Assembly: GCA_937136025.1 (NCBI GenBank)
Contig: CAKZOC010000253.1
Coordinates: 1-64,000 of the forward strand
Length of the DNA: 64,000 nt
Direction of reading: 5' to 3'
Source of the DNA: an uncultured Bacteroidota bacterium
GTDB lineage: Bacteria > Bacteroidota > Bacteroidia > Flavobacteriales > Flavobacteriaceae
In this document: one piece after another, positions 29,549 through 39,794 of the stretch
Position numbering within the stretch: the stretch's first letter is position 1
Layout of the letters: each line of letters begins with the position of its first letter
Position numbers and translations under genes: made by a program
The notes under the pieces: generated by a model
Seen by the model: only the letters and a program-made list of their open reading frames with translations
The model's database searches: none
Told to the model about the DNA's origin: nothing

Positions 29549-32299
29549 TTAAGGATTCACCGTCCAGGAAACGTAGAAAATAGATCCTACAATTCCCGTT
29601 CCCACAGCTGAAAAGAAGTCCTCTCCAAGGATGTTCGAACCTCCCAGTTTAAATACGGATTTGAGGCTGGGAACCGTATAATTGACCTGTGCATCGAGCA
29701 CGGAAAAAGAGGGTATGGGACCGTCGGCAAACGTGTTTTGCCATTCATACGAATCACTCCATCGGTAATTGATAAAGAACCCGAAATTCTTAAACAATTC
29801 GGTATGGCCAAAAGAAGCCTTTACCTTGTGATTAGGAGTGTTGAATTGCGTCCTGAAATCGGGAAACGCCGCCTGATCAAACTCAAATTCTGCATAGGTG
29901 TAGTTTATCCCAAAGTCAAAATCTCCCAATACTTTCGCATCCAGCCCAATGGTTGCTCCATAAGACTGCACATCCGCAGGGGAATTGGTATAATTCTGAT
30001 AGACCTCAACATCGCCGTTTTGCAAAGCTAAGAGTGAGAGTGCATTATCCCCGGCCTGTCCATAAAGGGGTACGAGGACATTGGTGTTGGAAATGAAATT
30101 GTCATAGGTGTTATAGTACCCGCTCAGATCGATAGCTATGCGGCCTAATTGCGCCCTATAACCCACCTCAAATGCGGTGATTTCCTCAGGCTGAACAAGG
30201 GGCGTTTCTACCGCCTGCGGCGCTCCCTGTTGCACGGAACTGACTGAAAAAGCGTTCTCATAAGCGGCTCTGCCGACGATCGTAGAAGTTGGACTTCCGG
30301 TAATCGCCTGCCCTGAGGGCGTCAGATCAAAGGTGCGGATATCCCGGTCCAGGTTATCCGGCGCAGAACCCACAAGGATCGCACGCCCGGCATTGAGGCC
30401 GATAAATAAATCCTGGGTAGTCGGGTTCCGGAATCCCTGCTGGACCGAAAACCGGATGTTGTGGTTGCGCTCTTCTCCAAGGGTCGCCAAAAGGGAGGCC
30501 CTGGGGGAGAAAAAGCCATCGAAAAACTCGTTCTTGTCGTACCGTACCGAACCGGTAAATTTCAGGCGATCGTCCAGGAATTTCTTCTGTACCTGAAGAT
30601 AGGCTCCGTATTCGTTATACGTGATAGGTCCGTCAATATCGGTAAAAATGGTACCCTGGGAATTCAGTTCATACTCCCGGAAAGACCCCCCGATCATAAT
30701 GTCGGCGAAATCTGAAGTCAGGTGCGAAAAATTGTAATTCGCATCTACATGACGAAACTTCGTTTTGTCAATAAATTTAGCTCCCGTATTAAAATCTCCG
30801 TCTGCGGTTACTGCATCGAGCGTTGATTGAAATTGAGGCGTTCCCGGTACTAAACGCCCCTGATCCGCAGCCTGTCGGGCCAAAGCATGGGCTTGTTCTT
30901 CAGGAAGTTGCACTCCGGTTCCCACCCCGAGACGAGCCCCGATAAACGTCTGGGCGTAGTCCGTAAACCACTGGGTATCGCCCTTCCATCTCCTGTTCAC
31001 GTTGATGGCCGCAAAACGGGTATCGTAAGAATTTCCTGAATTTTCCGAGGTGATATATCCCCGAACAAAAAAGTTTTTATTCCGTACCTCAACCCGGTGT
31101 TGCTGCAGTGTGAAATCCCGGATCGCATAGCGGTTCGCTCCCTGATAAATGGTATTTCCGCGACCCACTCGCCCATTGTAGATAATTTCAAAATCATTAG
31201 CAAAAGGCCGGTAATGCAAAGAAAAGTCTGTTTTAACACTCTGGGCATTGTAGTTTAACAGATCGGCTTCAGCGTATCCGGTACGTGAGACCACAGCGCT
31301 ACCTAAAGTGCCGGAAGGCAGGCCTACGGCCTGATCAAAGTTCAATAGCGTACTCACCTCATCTCCATATACATTTAATCCGTCATAAGCTGGATTCTCC
31401 CGGGTTGCCCCTGGTCTGTTGAGATCCGCTTCATTATTGGCATGCCAATCCTCCCCTGACAGGTAGGAAAAATTTGCCTTGACGGCGAATTTATCGCTAA
31501 AGGCATGGGCTGCCCGGATTCCAAAGTCATAGTACGGATTGGTTCCCGCTGCATCCTGCTGGGTAAAACCGGTTTTAAAATAGGCGCTGATTCCCTGATA
31601 GTCAAACGGGTTCTTACTGTTCATAAACAAAATCCCGTTGAAGGCACCTGCCCCATATAGGGCGGAAGATGCTCCTGGAAGGATTTCAACGCTCTGTACT
31701 TCCAGCTCACTCATCCCCACGAGATTTCCCAGTACGAAATTTAAACCGGGCGCCGTATTGTCCATCCCATCGACCAGCTGCATAAACCGCACGTTGGCAA
31801 AAGAGGCGAACCCACGGGTGTTGATCGACTGGAAGGTTAAACTGTTGGTGTTGATGTCCACCCCCTTGAGGTTTTGCAACCCCCCGTAAAAGGATTCCGC
31901 AGGGGTATTTTGAATCTCCTTCAATCCGAAGCGCTCCACCGTAACCGGGGATTCAAAAAGACGTTCCGGAGTTCTGGAAGCTGAAATAACTACCTCATCC
32001 AAATAGGTTTGTGACTCGGAAAGGGTTATCGAAAGGTTTTGATTATTTGAAGATACGGCAACAGTGCTGGTAGCATATCCAACACTGGTAATCCGAAGTT
32101 CAAATGGTGGAACTTCAGCGGTTTCAAGCACAAAATTTCCGTCAAAATCTGCCGTGGTCCCTACCATAGTCCCTACAATTACGACATTGGCCGCCGGCAC
32201 CGGAATTCCGTTTTCATCGCTTACATTCCCACGTACGGTGGTTTGCGCATAAGCCCCCACTGCAAATAGAAGCATGGCAAGAAGTAATCCTGTTCTCAT
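29549..32299 (-). CDS. TonB-dependent receptor with carboxypeptidase-regulatory-like N-terminal domain
   Basis: MRTGLLLAMLLFAVGAYAQTTVRGNVSDENGIPVPAANVVIVGT..., plug and barrel regions. Start moved from 32332. Confidence 0.92.
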   Translation of the reverse strand: MRTGLLLAMLLFAVGAYAQTTVRGNVSDENGIPVPAANVVIVGTMVGTTADFDGNFVLETAEVPPFELRITSVGYATSTVAVSSNNQNLSITLSESQTYLDEVVISASRTPERLFESPVTVERFGLKEIQNTPAESFYGGLQNLKGVDINTNSLTFQSINTRGFASFANVRFMQLVDGMDNTAPGLNFVLGNLVGMSELEVQSVEILPGASSALYGAGAFNGILFMNSKNPFDYQGISAYFKTGFTQQDAAGTNPYYDFGIRAAHAFSDKFAVKANFSYLSGEDWHANNEADLNRPGATRENPAYDGLNVYGDEVSTLLNFDQAVGLPSGTLGSAVVSRTGYAEADLLNYNAQSVKTDFSLHYRPFANDFEIIYNGRVGRGNTIYQGANRYAIRDFTLQQHRVEVRNKNFFVRGYITSENSGNSYDTRFAAINVNRRWKGDTQWFTDYAQTFIGARLGVGTGVQLPEEQAHALARQAADQGRLVPGTPQFQSTLDAVTADGDFNTGAKFIDKTKFRHVDANYNFSHLTSDFADIMIGGSFREYELNSQGTIFTDIDGPITYNEYGAYLQVQKKFLDDRLKFTGSVRYDKNEFFDGFFSPRASLLATLGEERNHNIRFSVQQGFRNPTTQDLFIGLNAGRAILVGSAPDNLDRDIRTFDLTPSGQAITGSPTSTIVGRAAYENAFSVSSVQQGAPQAVETPLVQPEEITAFEVGYRAQLGRIAIDLSGYYNTYDNFISNTNVLVPLYGQAGDNALSLLALQNGDVEVYQNYTNSPADVQSYGATIGLDAKVLGDFDFGINYTYAEFEFDQAAFPDFRTQFNTPNHKVKASFGHTELFKNFGFFINYRWSDSYEWQNTFADGPIPSFSVLDAQVNYTVPSLKSVFKLGGSNILGEDFFSAVGTGIVGSIFYVSWTVNP

Positions 32300-32576
32300 T
32301 AGACTAGTCTGTGTTTTTGATTTAAAGAGCAAGATACAGATTTTTTGGAACGGGGAATTAATATTTCATAAAATTATGCACGCATAATAAGAATGCCACA
32401 ACCAGGGGGTGGCTATTTTGAGAACTACGTAATATTGGGGGTTTTAAGCTTCCGTGGAAGGCTGTAAGTATTGGGATACCCAGGGTCTGGTCCGCATCAT
32501 TCAGGCTATAGAAAGTCAGAACACACTATCGGGAAAGGCTTCAATGATTATAGACTTTGGTCTATGGGGCAACCTA

Positions 32577-32855
32577 TTATTCCTTTACTTCTTCGTTCAT
32601 CTTTCCCATAGCGACCAGAATAAGAACCGCGAGGCCTATCCCCGCCTGAATAAGAGCAAGCACTTTGTGGGATGAATCCGGATCCGAAAAACGAAGCAGC
32701 CCAAAACTCAGGAAGAAAATTCCATAGAAGTACCAAAAGATGGTACGCAGGTTCTTTGCGCGGACTTTGGAGGTTCGAACAAAGCGGAGGGAAACCCAAT
32801 GGAGAATACCCACGCCTAAAAGCACTGTAAAAAAGATGCCGAGCCCCTTTACCAT
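32577..32855 (-). CDS. Small hypothetical membrane protein
   Basis: 92 aa with three hydrophobic stretches; MVKGLGIFFTVLLGVGILHWVSLRFVRTS. Confidence 0.6.
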   Translation of the reverse strand: MVKGLGIFFTVLLGVGILHWVSLRFVRTSKVRAKNLRTIFWYFYGIFFLSFGLLRFSDPDSSHKVLALIQAGIGLAVLILVAMGKMNEEVKE

Positions 32856-32904
32856 TGGGAAAAGATAAGAAAAAACCGCTGGTAGCTCAACCCCGGAGGG
32901 CCAT

Positions 32905-34752
32905 TTACTCCACCGTTACGGACTTGGCCAAATTACGCGGCTGGTCCACGTTACATCCGCGCATTACGGCGATGTGATACGAGAGGAGTTGTAAGGGTAT
33001 AGTCGTGAGCAGGGGACTCAGGCTTTCCGCCGTTTCAGGCACCTCAATCACATGGTCTGCCAGATCGCGTACCTGGGTGTCTCCTTCCGTAACTATGGCG
33101 ATGATCTTTCCCTTCCTGGATTTGATTTCCTGTATGTTGCTGACCACCTTTTCGTAGTGTCCCTTTTTAGTCGCAATAACCACTACGGGCATTTGCTCAT
33201 CGATCAGGGCAATAGGCCCGTGCTTCATTTCCGCTGCGGGATAGCCCTCTGCGTGAATGTAGCTGATCTCCTTTAATTTCAGTGCTCCTTCCAGAGCTAC
33301 CGGGAAATTATATCCCCGTCCAAGGTAGAGAAAATTGGTTGCGTCCTTATAGACCTCAGAGATGATCTCAATCAGCGGATTTGATTCCAGGGCCTTTTCA
33401 ACCTTGGCAGGAATCCCCTCTATTTCCGTAAGCACTTCATGAAAACGGGACTCGGAATACGCACCCTTTTCTTTGGCCAGTTTCAGTGCCAAAAGTGTGA
33501 GTACGGTAATCTGTGTGGTAAAGGCCTTGGTCGATGCCACCCCGATCTCCGGGCCTGCATGTGTATAAGCTCCCGCGTCGGTTTCACGGGCAATGGATGA
33601 CCCCACGACATTGCAAACTCCGAAGACAAATGCTCCGTTTTCTTTGGCAAGCTTAATAGCGGCCAGTGTATCTGCCGTTTCTCCGGACTGTGAGATCGCA
33701 ATCAGCACGTCATTTTCAGTAATGACGGGATTGCGGTAGCGAAACTCTGAAGCGTATTCCACTTCCACAGGGATACGTGCCAGGTCTTCAAAAATATATT
33801 CAGCCACCAGACCTGCGTGCCATGAGGTACCGCAGGCGACAATAATAATCCGATTGGCGTTGAGGAAACGCTCGAGGTTCTGATCTACCCCCGCCATTCG
33901 TATCAGGCCCTGATCTGCGAGTAATCGGCCACGGAAAGTGTCTTTAATCGCCCTGGGCTGTTCATAAATTTCTTTGAGCATAAAGTGGTCGTATCCCCCT
34001 TTCTCAATTTCCTCAAGGTTGAGCTGAAGTTCGAGAACCGTAGGATAGGCAATGGCGTCATCCTGTATTTTTCGAAGGCGGATTTCCTTTCCCAGCCGTA
34101 CAATAGCCATTTCTCCATCCTCGAGATAAACGGCATTGTTGGTAAACTCAATAAAAGGCGAAGCATCAGAGGCAATAAAAAATTCATCCTCTCCAATCCC
34201 AATCGCCAGTGGGCTTCCCAAGCGGGCCACGACAATTTCATCGGGTTTGGTGCGGTCAAAAACAGCGATAGCATACGCTCCCACTACCTGATTCAGCGCA
34301 ATCTGAACCGCTTTTCCCAGTTTGACACTTTCTTTTTTCTTAACCTCTTCAATAAGGTTCACCAGTACTTCTGTATCCGTATCCGAATGGAACACATATC
34401 CCCTATTGATAAGTTCCTTACGGATGGAGTCATAGTTTTCTATAATACCATTATGGATGATTACCAGTTCTCCGGAATTGGAAGAATGCGGGTGGGAGTT
34501 CACATCGTTGGGAACCCCGTCGGTGGCCCATCGGGTATGGCCGATACCAATGCGGCCTTCCAGGGAAATTTCGCCCTGTGCTTTCCCGCTTAAATCGGCA
34601 ACCTTACCTTTGGTTTTCGAGAGATTAATATTGGTGCCGTCGTAGAGCGCAATCCCAGCACTGTCATAGCCGCGGTACTCCAAACGCTGCAATCCCTTCA
34701 TAATGATCGGATAGGCATCCCGTTGACCAATGTATCCCACTATTCCACACAT
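32905..34752 (-). CDS. glmS: Glutamine--fructose-6-phosphate aminotransferase (isomerizing)
   Basis: MCGIVGYIGQRDAYPIIMKGLQRLEYRGYDSAGIAL; C-terminal NLAKSVTVE. Confidence 0.97.
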   Translation of the reverse strand: MCGIVGYIGQRDAYPIIMKGLQRLEYRGYDSAGIALYDGTNINLSKTKGKVADLSGKAQGEISLEGRIGIGHTRWATDGVPNDVNSHPHSSNSGELVIIHNGIIENYDSIRKELINRGYVFHSDTDTEVLVNLIEEVKKKESVKLGKAVQIALNQVVGAYAIAVFDRTKPDEIVVARLGSPLAIGIGEDEFFIASDASPFIEFTNNAVYLEDGEMAIVRLGKEIRLRKIQDDAIAYPTVLELQLNLEEIEKGGYDHFMLKEIYEQPRAIKDTFRGRLLADQGLIRMAGVDQNLERFLNANRIIIVACGTSWHAGLVAEYIFEDLARIPVEVEYASEFRYRNPVITENDVLIAISQSGETADTLAAIKLAKENGAFVFGVCNVVGSSIARETDAGAYTHAGPEIGVASTKAFTTQITVLTLLALKLAKEKGAYSESRFHEVLTEIEGIPAKVEKALESNPLIEIISEVYKDATNFLYLGRGYNFPVALEGALKLKEISYIHAEGYPAAEMKHGPIALIDEQMPVVVIATKKGHYEKVVSNIQEIKSRKGKIIAIVTEGDTQVRDLADHVIEVPETAESLSPLLTTIPLQLLSYHIAVMRGCNVDQPRNLAKSVTVE

Positions 34753-34845
34753 AACTAAAAGTATTAGATCCCCAAAATTACTACAACAATCCGCTCCTGA
34801 TCAAATTTATGGATAAATGACCCTTTTAGCTATACGACTGGCTGG

Positions 34846-36666
34846 TCAGGGGTCAATTTCGGTGTACGATATCTCGAGTCGGAGTCTTTTCGGATCGTCT
34901 GCATCTACATTGCTGCCAATAAGGACCGTACTGAGCGGAGTAAATCCGTTTCCAACGGGGAATTCTTTCGGAGAATCGTCCGGAAGGAGTACCTCTGTGG
35001 TTCCCCTCAGTCGGATGTCCGCCGTAAGACTGAGACCCAAAGTCGCATTTACAGAATCACGCTGAATGATATTGTTCAGGTACTCGGTGATCCTTACCGT
35101 ATATTTCACGCCCTTGCCCAGTGCCTTGTCAAGTCGGCCATCGTAATTGAGGAACACCCCAAGCGGGGAATCGTCTACATTGGTTTCGGTAGAAATATTA
35201 AAAAGGGGGGTATTCGTCTCCGCATTATAGAGATAGAGCCTTGGGGGTTCATCTGTAACTCCTTCAGCATCGAGGCGTTCCCGGTCTACGTAAAAGATGA
35301 GGTTCGCTTCATTGATCAGCCAATTATTCTGCCGTATTTCATTAATGGCTTCTCCCCCACCCATCAGATCGAAGAGTGCAATTTCGGCATAGGTTCCTGC
35401 CCCGCCCTTGAGGTAAATCCGGGACGCGTTCTCCTGAGGGAGGTTCTCGGAGGAGGCAAAAGCATCTGTTACTTCAGATGGATAAGGTTCACTGTTCAGT
35501 GTATTGACCGCATTGTTCTGCAGGGGCTGATTACCCCCTCCAGCCAACAGGCGCAACACCTCTTCGGCTTCAATAATTTCAATATCGTCCCCATCCGTAG
35601 CCTCATACGTGTAGTTTATGGTCAGCCGCGCCTGGGAAATATCAAAAAGAATCATGACATCGGAGTCAATCGGATCCAGATTCAGATGCAAACCCCTGAA
35701 GTACTCCTTGAAGTTCGCATTGCTCAAAAGTTCTGAAGAACCTTCCAGATCGATAAAATTCTCCTGAAAATATTCGGGATCCAACTCCACACGAATACCG
35801 GGCTGCACCCGCTCCTCTACTAAAACAGATTCGTCCTCCTCGGTATCCGGATCATCCTCCTCAAAGAAAAGGTACTCTTCATCGGAAATCTGCAGGACCC
35901 CTTCATAGAGGACGTCCGAAACAAAATCTTCCGAAAGATTCTGATCTGAGTAGTAAGGTTCCGCCTCCTGAAAGCCCGAATCGGGATCCAGGTCCCTCAA
36001 ATAGTAAGTGGATCGGGTTACCTTAAAGTTGAAGTTGGCATCTCTGTCTCCATAAATACTGTCGAGTTCCCGGCGCACCGGGAATATATTATCTGCAGTG
36101 ACATCATCCTCTGCATCCCCAATCCCATCGCCATCAGTATCAGGGTTAAGCGGGTCAGAACCCCGGGATGTCTCATCGGCGTCGGTCAGGCCATCTCCGT
36201 CTGAATCACTGTTGGGATCGTTGGGGTCTGCGTCCAACGAATCGATCACCCCATCTAAATCCTGATCTGCATTGTCCTTTATAAAATACGGCAGGTACAA
36301 AATGACATCGGTAACAGTTTCATTCTCCTCAGGGACATCAGGGTTGTTCTTTTCCCTTTCTTCCGTAAAACGACCAAAAAACTGTATTCCTCCACTGGAA
36401 ACCAATGAAAGCTGAGACGTGATAATCCCCTCAGTCTTTCCGTAAACCGGGTCATTAAAAACCCCAAGTTGGTATACTGGTGCCTGATTGGTAGGGATGG
36501 TCTTTACATTCTTATTAAACGCAAAAACGTCGTAAACCGCCTTTCCATTGACAAAAGGTTCCTGCCCCACAATGCCATCGCCTATAGTCACCGGGTCTTC
36601 ATCACAGGACACCCCGAACACCACAAAACCAAGGCCCGCAAGCAGGTATAAGAATAATCGTTTCAT
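34846..36666 (-). CDS. DUF4270-family lipoprotein with calcium-binding-type repeat insert
   Basis: MKRLFLYLLAGLGFVVFGVSCDEDPVTIGDGIVGQEPFVNGKAVYDVFAFNKNV; DSDGDGLTDADE...DTDGDGIGDAED. Start moved from 36801. Confidence 0.82.
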   Translation of the reverse strand: MKRLFLYLLAGLGFVVFGVSCDEDPVTIGDGIVGQEPFVNGKAVYDVFAFNKNVKTIPTNQAPVYQLGVFNDPVYGKTEGIITSQLSLVSSGGIQFFGRFTEEREKNNPDVPEENETVTDVILYLPYFIKDNADQDLDGVIDSLDADPNDPNSDSDGDGLTDADETSRGSDPLNPDTDGDGIGDAEDDVTADNIFPVRRELDSIYGDRDANFNFKVTRSTYYLRDLDPDSGFQEAEPYYSDQNLSEDFVSDVLYEGVLQISDEEYLFFEEDDPDTEEDESVLVEERVQPGIRVELDPEYFQENFIDLEGSSELLSNANFKEYFRGLHLNLDPIDSDVMILFDISQARLTINYTYEATDGDDIEIIEAEEVLRLLAGGGNQPLQNNAVNTLNSEPYPSEVTDAFASSENLPQENASRIYLKGGAGTYAEIALFDLMGGGEAINEIRQNNWLINEANLIFYVDRERLDAEGVTDEPPRLYLYNAETNTPLFNISTETNVDDSPLGVFLNYDGRLDKALGKGVKYTVRITEYLNNIIQRDSVNATLGLSLTADIRLRGTTEVLLPDDSPKEFPVGNGFTPLSTVLIGSNVDADDPKRLRLEISYTEIDP

Positions 36667-36676
36667 TAAATGATTA

Positions 36677-37489
36677 TTATGATTTGAGTACTTCGGTGTT
36701 GTAGAAGTTTGCGTAAGCCTCTTCGAATTCCTGAAAAGAGACGTGCGGCAATACCGGTTTTTCCAGCTTCGCAACATACTCCTGAAGTTCCCCAGGTACA
36801 TTTTCGGTGGCTAAGATAACCGCGTCCGAATAATCGACGGCGATCTTTAACAAATTATTATAGGAAGGTGTTTTCAGGATTTCGACTGCTCCTTCAGAGA
36901 CCTGATCAAAGGCAATTTTATCAGCCATCTTCTCATTCAGGCTCCCATCAAAACCATTTCCGTAGAGGGAAGTCACTATTTTGCTGTCGGCGAACAGGGG
37001 TTCATCCGAATAGTATTCCCTTAGGTAAAGTGGAAGCAGGGAAGCCATCCATCCGTGCACGTGGATGATGTCCGGAGACCAATTCAGTTTTTTAACCGTT
37101 TCCACAACTCCCTTTGCAAAAAAGATTGCCCGCTCGTCATTGTCGGCGAAGAGTTCCCCGTTTTCGTCTGTAAATGTGGCCTTTCTTTTAAAATACTCCT
37201 CATTGTCAATGAAGTAAACCTGAATACGCTCCCGCGGTATCGAAGCCACTTTAATAATAAGAGGCATGTCCATGTCATTGATGACCAGGTTCATGCCCGA
37301 CAACCGGATCACCTCGTGTAACTGGTGCCTCCGTTCGTTGATATTGCCATACCTGGGCATAAAAATCCGAATCTGACCCCCCTGGCTATTCACCATTCGC
37401 GGGGTTTCATAGGACATTTTTGAAACTGGACTTTCCGGGAGGTAGGGAACTAATTCTGAAGATACAAACAATACCTTTTTACCATTCAT
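36677..37489 (-). CDS. Glycogen/starch synthase N-terminal-domain protein (half-length GT5-like)
   Basis: KKVLFVSSELVPYLPESPVSKMSYETPRMVNSQGGQIRIFMPRYGNINERRHQLHEVIRL; PDIIHVHGWMASLLPLYL. Only 270 aa. Confidence 0.8.
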   Translation of the reverse strand: MNGKKVLFVSSELVPYLPESPVSKMSYETPRMVNSQGGQIRIFMPRYGNINERRHQLHEVIRLSGMNLVINDMDMPLIIKVASIPRERIQVYFIDNEEYFKRKATFTDENGELFADNDERAIFFAKGVVETVKKLNWSPDIIHVHGWMASLLPLYLREYYSDEPLFADSKIVTSLYGNGFDGSLNEKMADKIAFDQVSEGAVEILKTPSYNNLLKIAVDYSDAVILATENVPGELQEYVAKLEKPVLPHVSFQEFEEAYANFYNTEVLKS

Positions 37490-37565
37490 AAAAGGAGCGT
37501 TTTAGTCAATTGCCGAAACGTAGGTGCAAAATTACAAAATTTATGCAGAATAGCCGTAATTATAG

Positions 37566-37573
37566 TAAGTTTG
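37566..37573 (+). promoter_or_regulatory. -7 element (TAAGTTTG) upstream of panC
   Basis: TAAGTTTG 18 nt before ATG 37592. Confidence 0.5.
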
Positions 37574-37591
37574 CTGCCCATTTACTCTAGC

Positions 37592-38440
37592 ATGAACGTC
37601 CTCAGGACCAAAGATGAAATTGGCCGGTACAGAAAGCAACTTCGCCAGGAAGACTCAAGCCTCGGGTTAGTGCCTACTATGGGAGCCCTGCACAAGGGGC
37701 ACCTGGAACTGGTGCGCAGGGCATGCCGGGAAAACGATTCCGTACTGGTAACCATTTTTGTGAACCCTACCCAGTTCAACAATTCACAAGATCTTCTCAA
37801 GTATCCGAAAACCCTTGAATCGGACCTCGATAAATTAAGAGACCTCGATGGCGCCATCTCGGTTTTCGCTCCTGAAGTTTCTGAAATGTACGGAGGGTCG
37901 CCCAATGCCAGTACTTACGATTTCGGAAACCTGGAACGGGTCATGGAGGGCGTTTACCGTCCCGGACATTTTAACGGCGTAGCGACCATCGTAGAGGTTC
38001 TGTTGCGACTGATTCTTCCAGATCGGGTATATTTTGGTGAGAAAGACTATCAACAGCTTCAAATCGTTCGGAAAATGGTGCAGCAAAAGGGAATTCCTGT
38101 GACTATTGTGCCCTGCCCCATTGTCCGGGAGGCCGACGGGCTGGCGATGAGCTCACGAAATACCTTACTGACAAATCGTCTGAGAAATGAGGCCGGATTC
38201 CTGTACAAGCTGCTCGGGGAGGTCAAAAAAAGTTTTGGCACGAAAAATGCCAATGAGATCGCGGAATTTGTCCGGGAAGCCTTAACGGCCCACCCGGATT
38301 TTAAACTCGAATATTTTAGCATTGCCGATGCGGAGACTTTACAACCGGTCGGCATTGTGGACACAACTAAAAAATACAGGGCCTTTATCGCAGCCTATCT
38401 CGGAGAAGTCCGCCTGATCGATAATCTGCCCCTGAACTAA
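37592..38440 (+). CDS. panC: Pantoate--beta-alanine ligase
   Basis: [57 protein letters not shown]. Confidence 0.96.
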   Translation: MNVLRTKDEIGRYRKQLRQEDSSLGLVPTMGALHKGHLELVRRACRENDSVLVTIFVNPTQFNNSQDLLKYPKTLESDLDKLRDLDGAISVFAPEVSEMYGGSPNASTYDFGNLERVMEGVYRPGHFNGVATIVEVLLRLILPDRVYFGEKDYQQLQIVRKMVQQKGIPVTIVPCPIVREADGLAMSSRNTLLTNRLRNEAGFLYKLLGEVKKSFGTKNANEIAEFVREALTAHPDFKLEYFSIADAETLQPVGIVDTTKKYRAFIAAYLGEVRLIDNLPLN

Positions 38441-38451
38441 ATGGTACAGGA

Positions 38452-38802
38452 ATGCAAATTCAAGTAGTTAAATCTAAAATACACCGTGTCCGCGTTACAG
38501 GCGCTGACCTTAATTATATCGGCAGTATCACCATAGACGAAGACCTTTTGGATGCCGCCAACCTCATCAGGGGTGAAAAAGTCCAGATTGTCAACAACAA
38601 TAATGGAGAGCGTTTGGAGACCTATGTTATTCCCGGTCCAAGGGGCAGTGGCGAACTGACCCTTAATGGGGCGGCCGCCCGTAAAGTTGCGATTGGAGAT
38701 ATTCTGATCGTAATCGCCTATGCGTGGATGAATATAGAACAGGCGCGGGAATTCAATCCGGCCCTGGTTTTTCCAAATGAGGAAACCAACCTGCTCAACT
38801 AA
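38452..38802 (+). CDS. panD: Aspartate 1-decarboxylase
   Basis: [77 protein letters not shown]. Confidence 0.96.
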   Translation: MQIQVVKSKIHRVRVTGADLNYIGSITIDEDLLDAANLIRGEKVQIVNNNNGERLETYVIPGPRGSGELTLNGAAARKVAIGDILIVIAYAWMNIEQAREFNPALVFPNEETNLLN

Positions 38803-38804
38803 TC

Positions 38805-39770
38805 GTGAAAGTAAGTACGAAAAAAGCATTAAAAACAATACTTCCCATTGGCCTGGGCATTGCTTTGGTGGCTTATTCGTACCTGATCACATCTCCTGAA
38901 GACCGTTCGCAGATTGTCAAATATATCCGGGAAGCGAATCCCTTTTGGATTTTACTTTCCCTGGGAATCGGCTTTTTAAGCCACCTTTCCCGCGCTATCC
39001 GGTGGAACTACCTCTTGGAGCCTTTGGGGTATCAGCCCCGAATCCGAAACAACCTCCTTTTGGTGCTCTCTGCCTATTTTGCCAATCTCGGAATACCGAG
39101 ATCCGGAGAAATTCTCCGGGCCACGGGACTTTCGACCTACGAAGGCGTCCCTTTTCAAAAAGGTTTTGGAACTATAGTGACCGAACGCGTCATCGATGTG
39201 ATCATGTTACTTCTTGTGATCCTTATCGCATTGTTTTCTCAAACTAAAATCATCGGTGGATATCTGGAAGAGAGTGGTTTCGGGTTAGGGGCTTCGATTG
39301 GAGCCATCCTGATAGGTGTAGGGGGATTGTTTGCCCTTCTGGCACTGCTGAAAAAGTCTTCCAACCCTTTTTTCCTAAAGATCAGGGAATTCCTGCGCGG
39401 GCTGCTCGAAGGGGTCATGAGTATCTTCCACATGCAGCACAAGTGGGCCTTTATCGGCCACACCCTCTTTATCTGGTCGTGCTATGTGGGTATGTTCTGG
39501 GTGATCAAATACACGATACCCGAAACCATTTCACTTACTTTCGGGCAGCTTCTGGTTGCTTTTGTAGCCGGAGCTTTTGCCATGTCTGCGACCAATGGAG
39601 GTATCGGGCTCTATCCTATTGCCGTGAGCAAAGCCATTACACTTTTTGGCATCAGCAGTGTTTCCGGTGATGCTTTTGGCTGGATCATGTGGATTGCTCA
39701 AACCCTGATGGTCGTCCTTTTCGGTACAATATCCTTCCTGCTGCTGCCGTTATGGAACAGGGATAAATAA
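38805..39770 (+). CDS. Lysylphosphatidylglycerol synthase TM region/UPF0104 family membrane protein
   Basis: 321 aa, GTG start; RAIRWNYLLEPLGYQPRIRNNLLLVLSAYFANLGIPRSGEILRATGLSTYEGVPFQKGFGTIVTERVIDVI. Confidence 0.85.
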   Translation: MKVSTKKALKTILPIGLGIALVAYSYLITSPEDRSQIVKYIREANPFWILLSLGIGFLSHLSRAIRWNYLLEPLGYQPRIRNNLLLVLSAYFANLGIPRSGEILRATGLSTYEGVPFQKGFGTIVTERVIDVIMLLLVILIALFSQTKIIGGYLEESGFGLGASIGAILIGVGGLFALLALLKKSSNPFFLKIREFLRGLLEGVMSIFHMQHKWAFIGHTLFIWSCYVGMFWVIKYTIPETISLTFGQLLVAFVAGAFAMSATNGGIGLYPIAVSKAITLFGISSVSGDAFGWIMWIAQTLMVVLFGTISFLLLPLWNRDK

Positions 39771-39794
39771 TTCCCCAGGACCAAACTCAACAGC

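Noticed and set aside
32550-32567. Short palindrome TATAGACTTTGGTCTATG in the gap beside the 92-aa membrane protein
   Set aside because: Six-bp arms with no T-run or repeat elsewhere; not distinguishable from chance.
36060-36280. Possible DNA tandem repeat
   Set aside because: Repetition is at the protein level (DxDxDG loops) and the DNA is not a clean tandem array.
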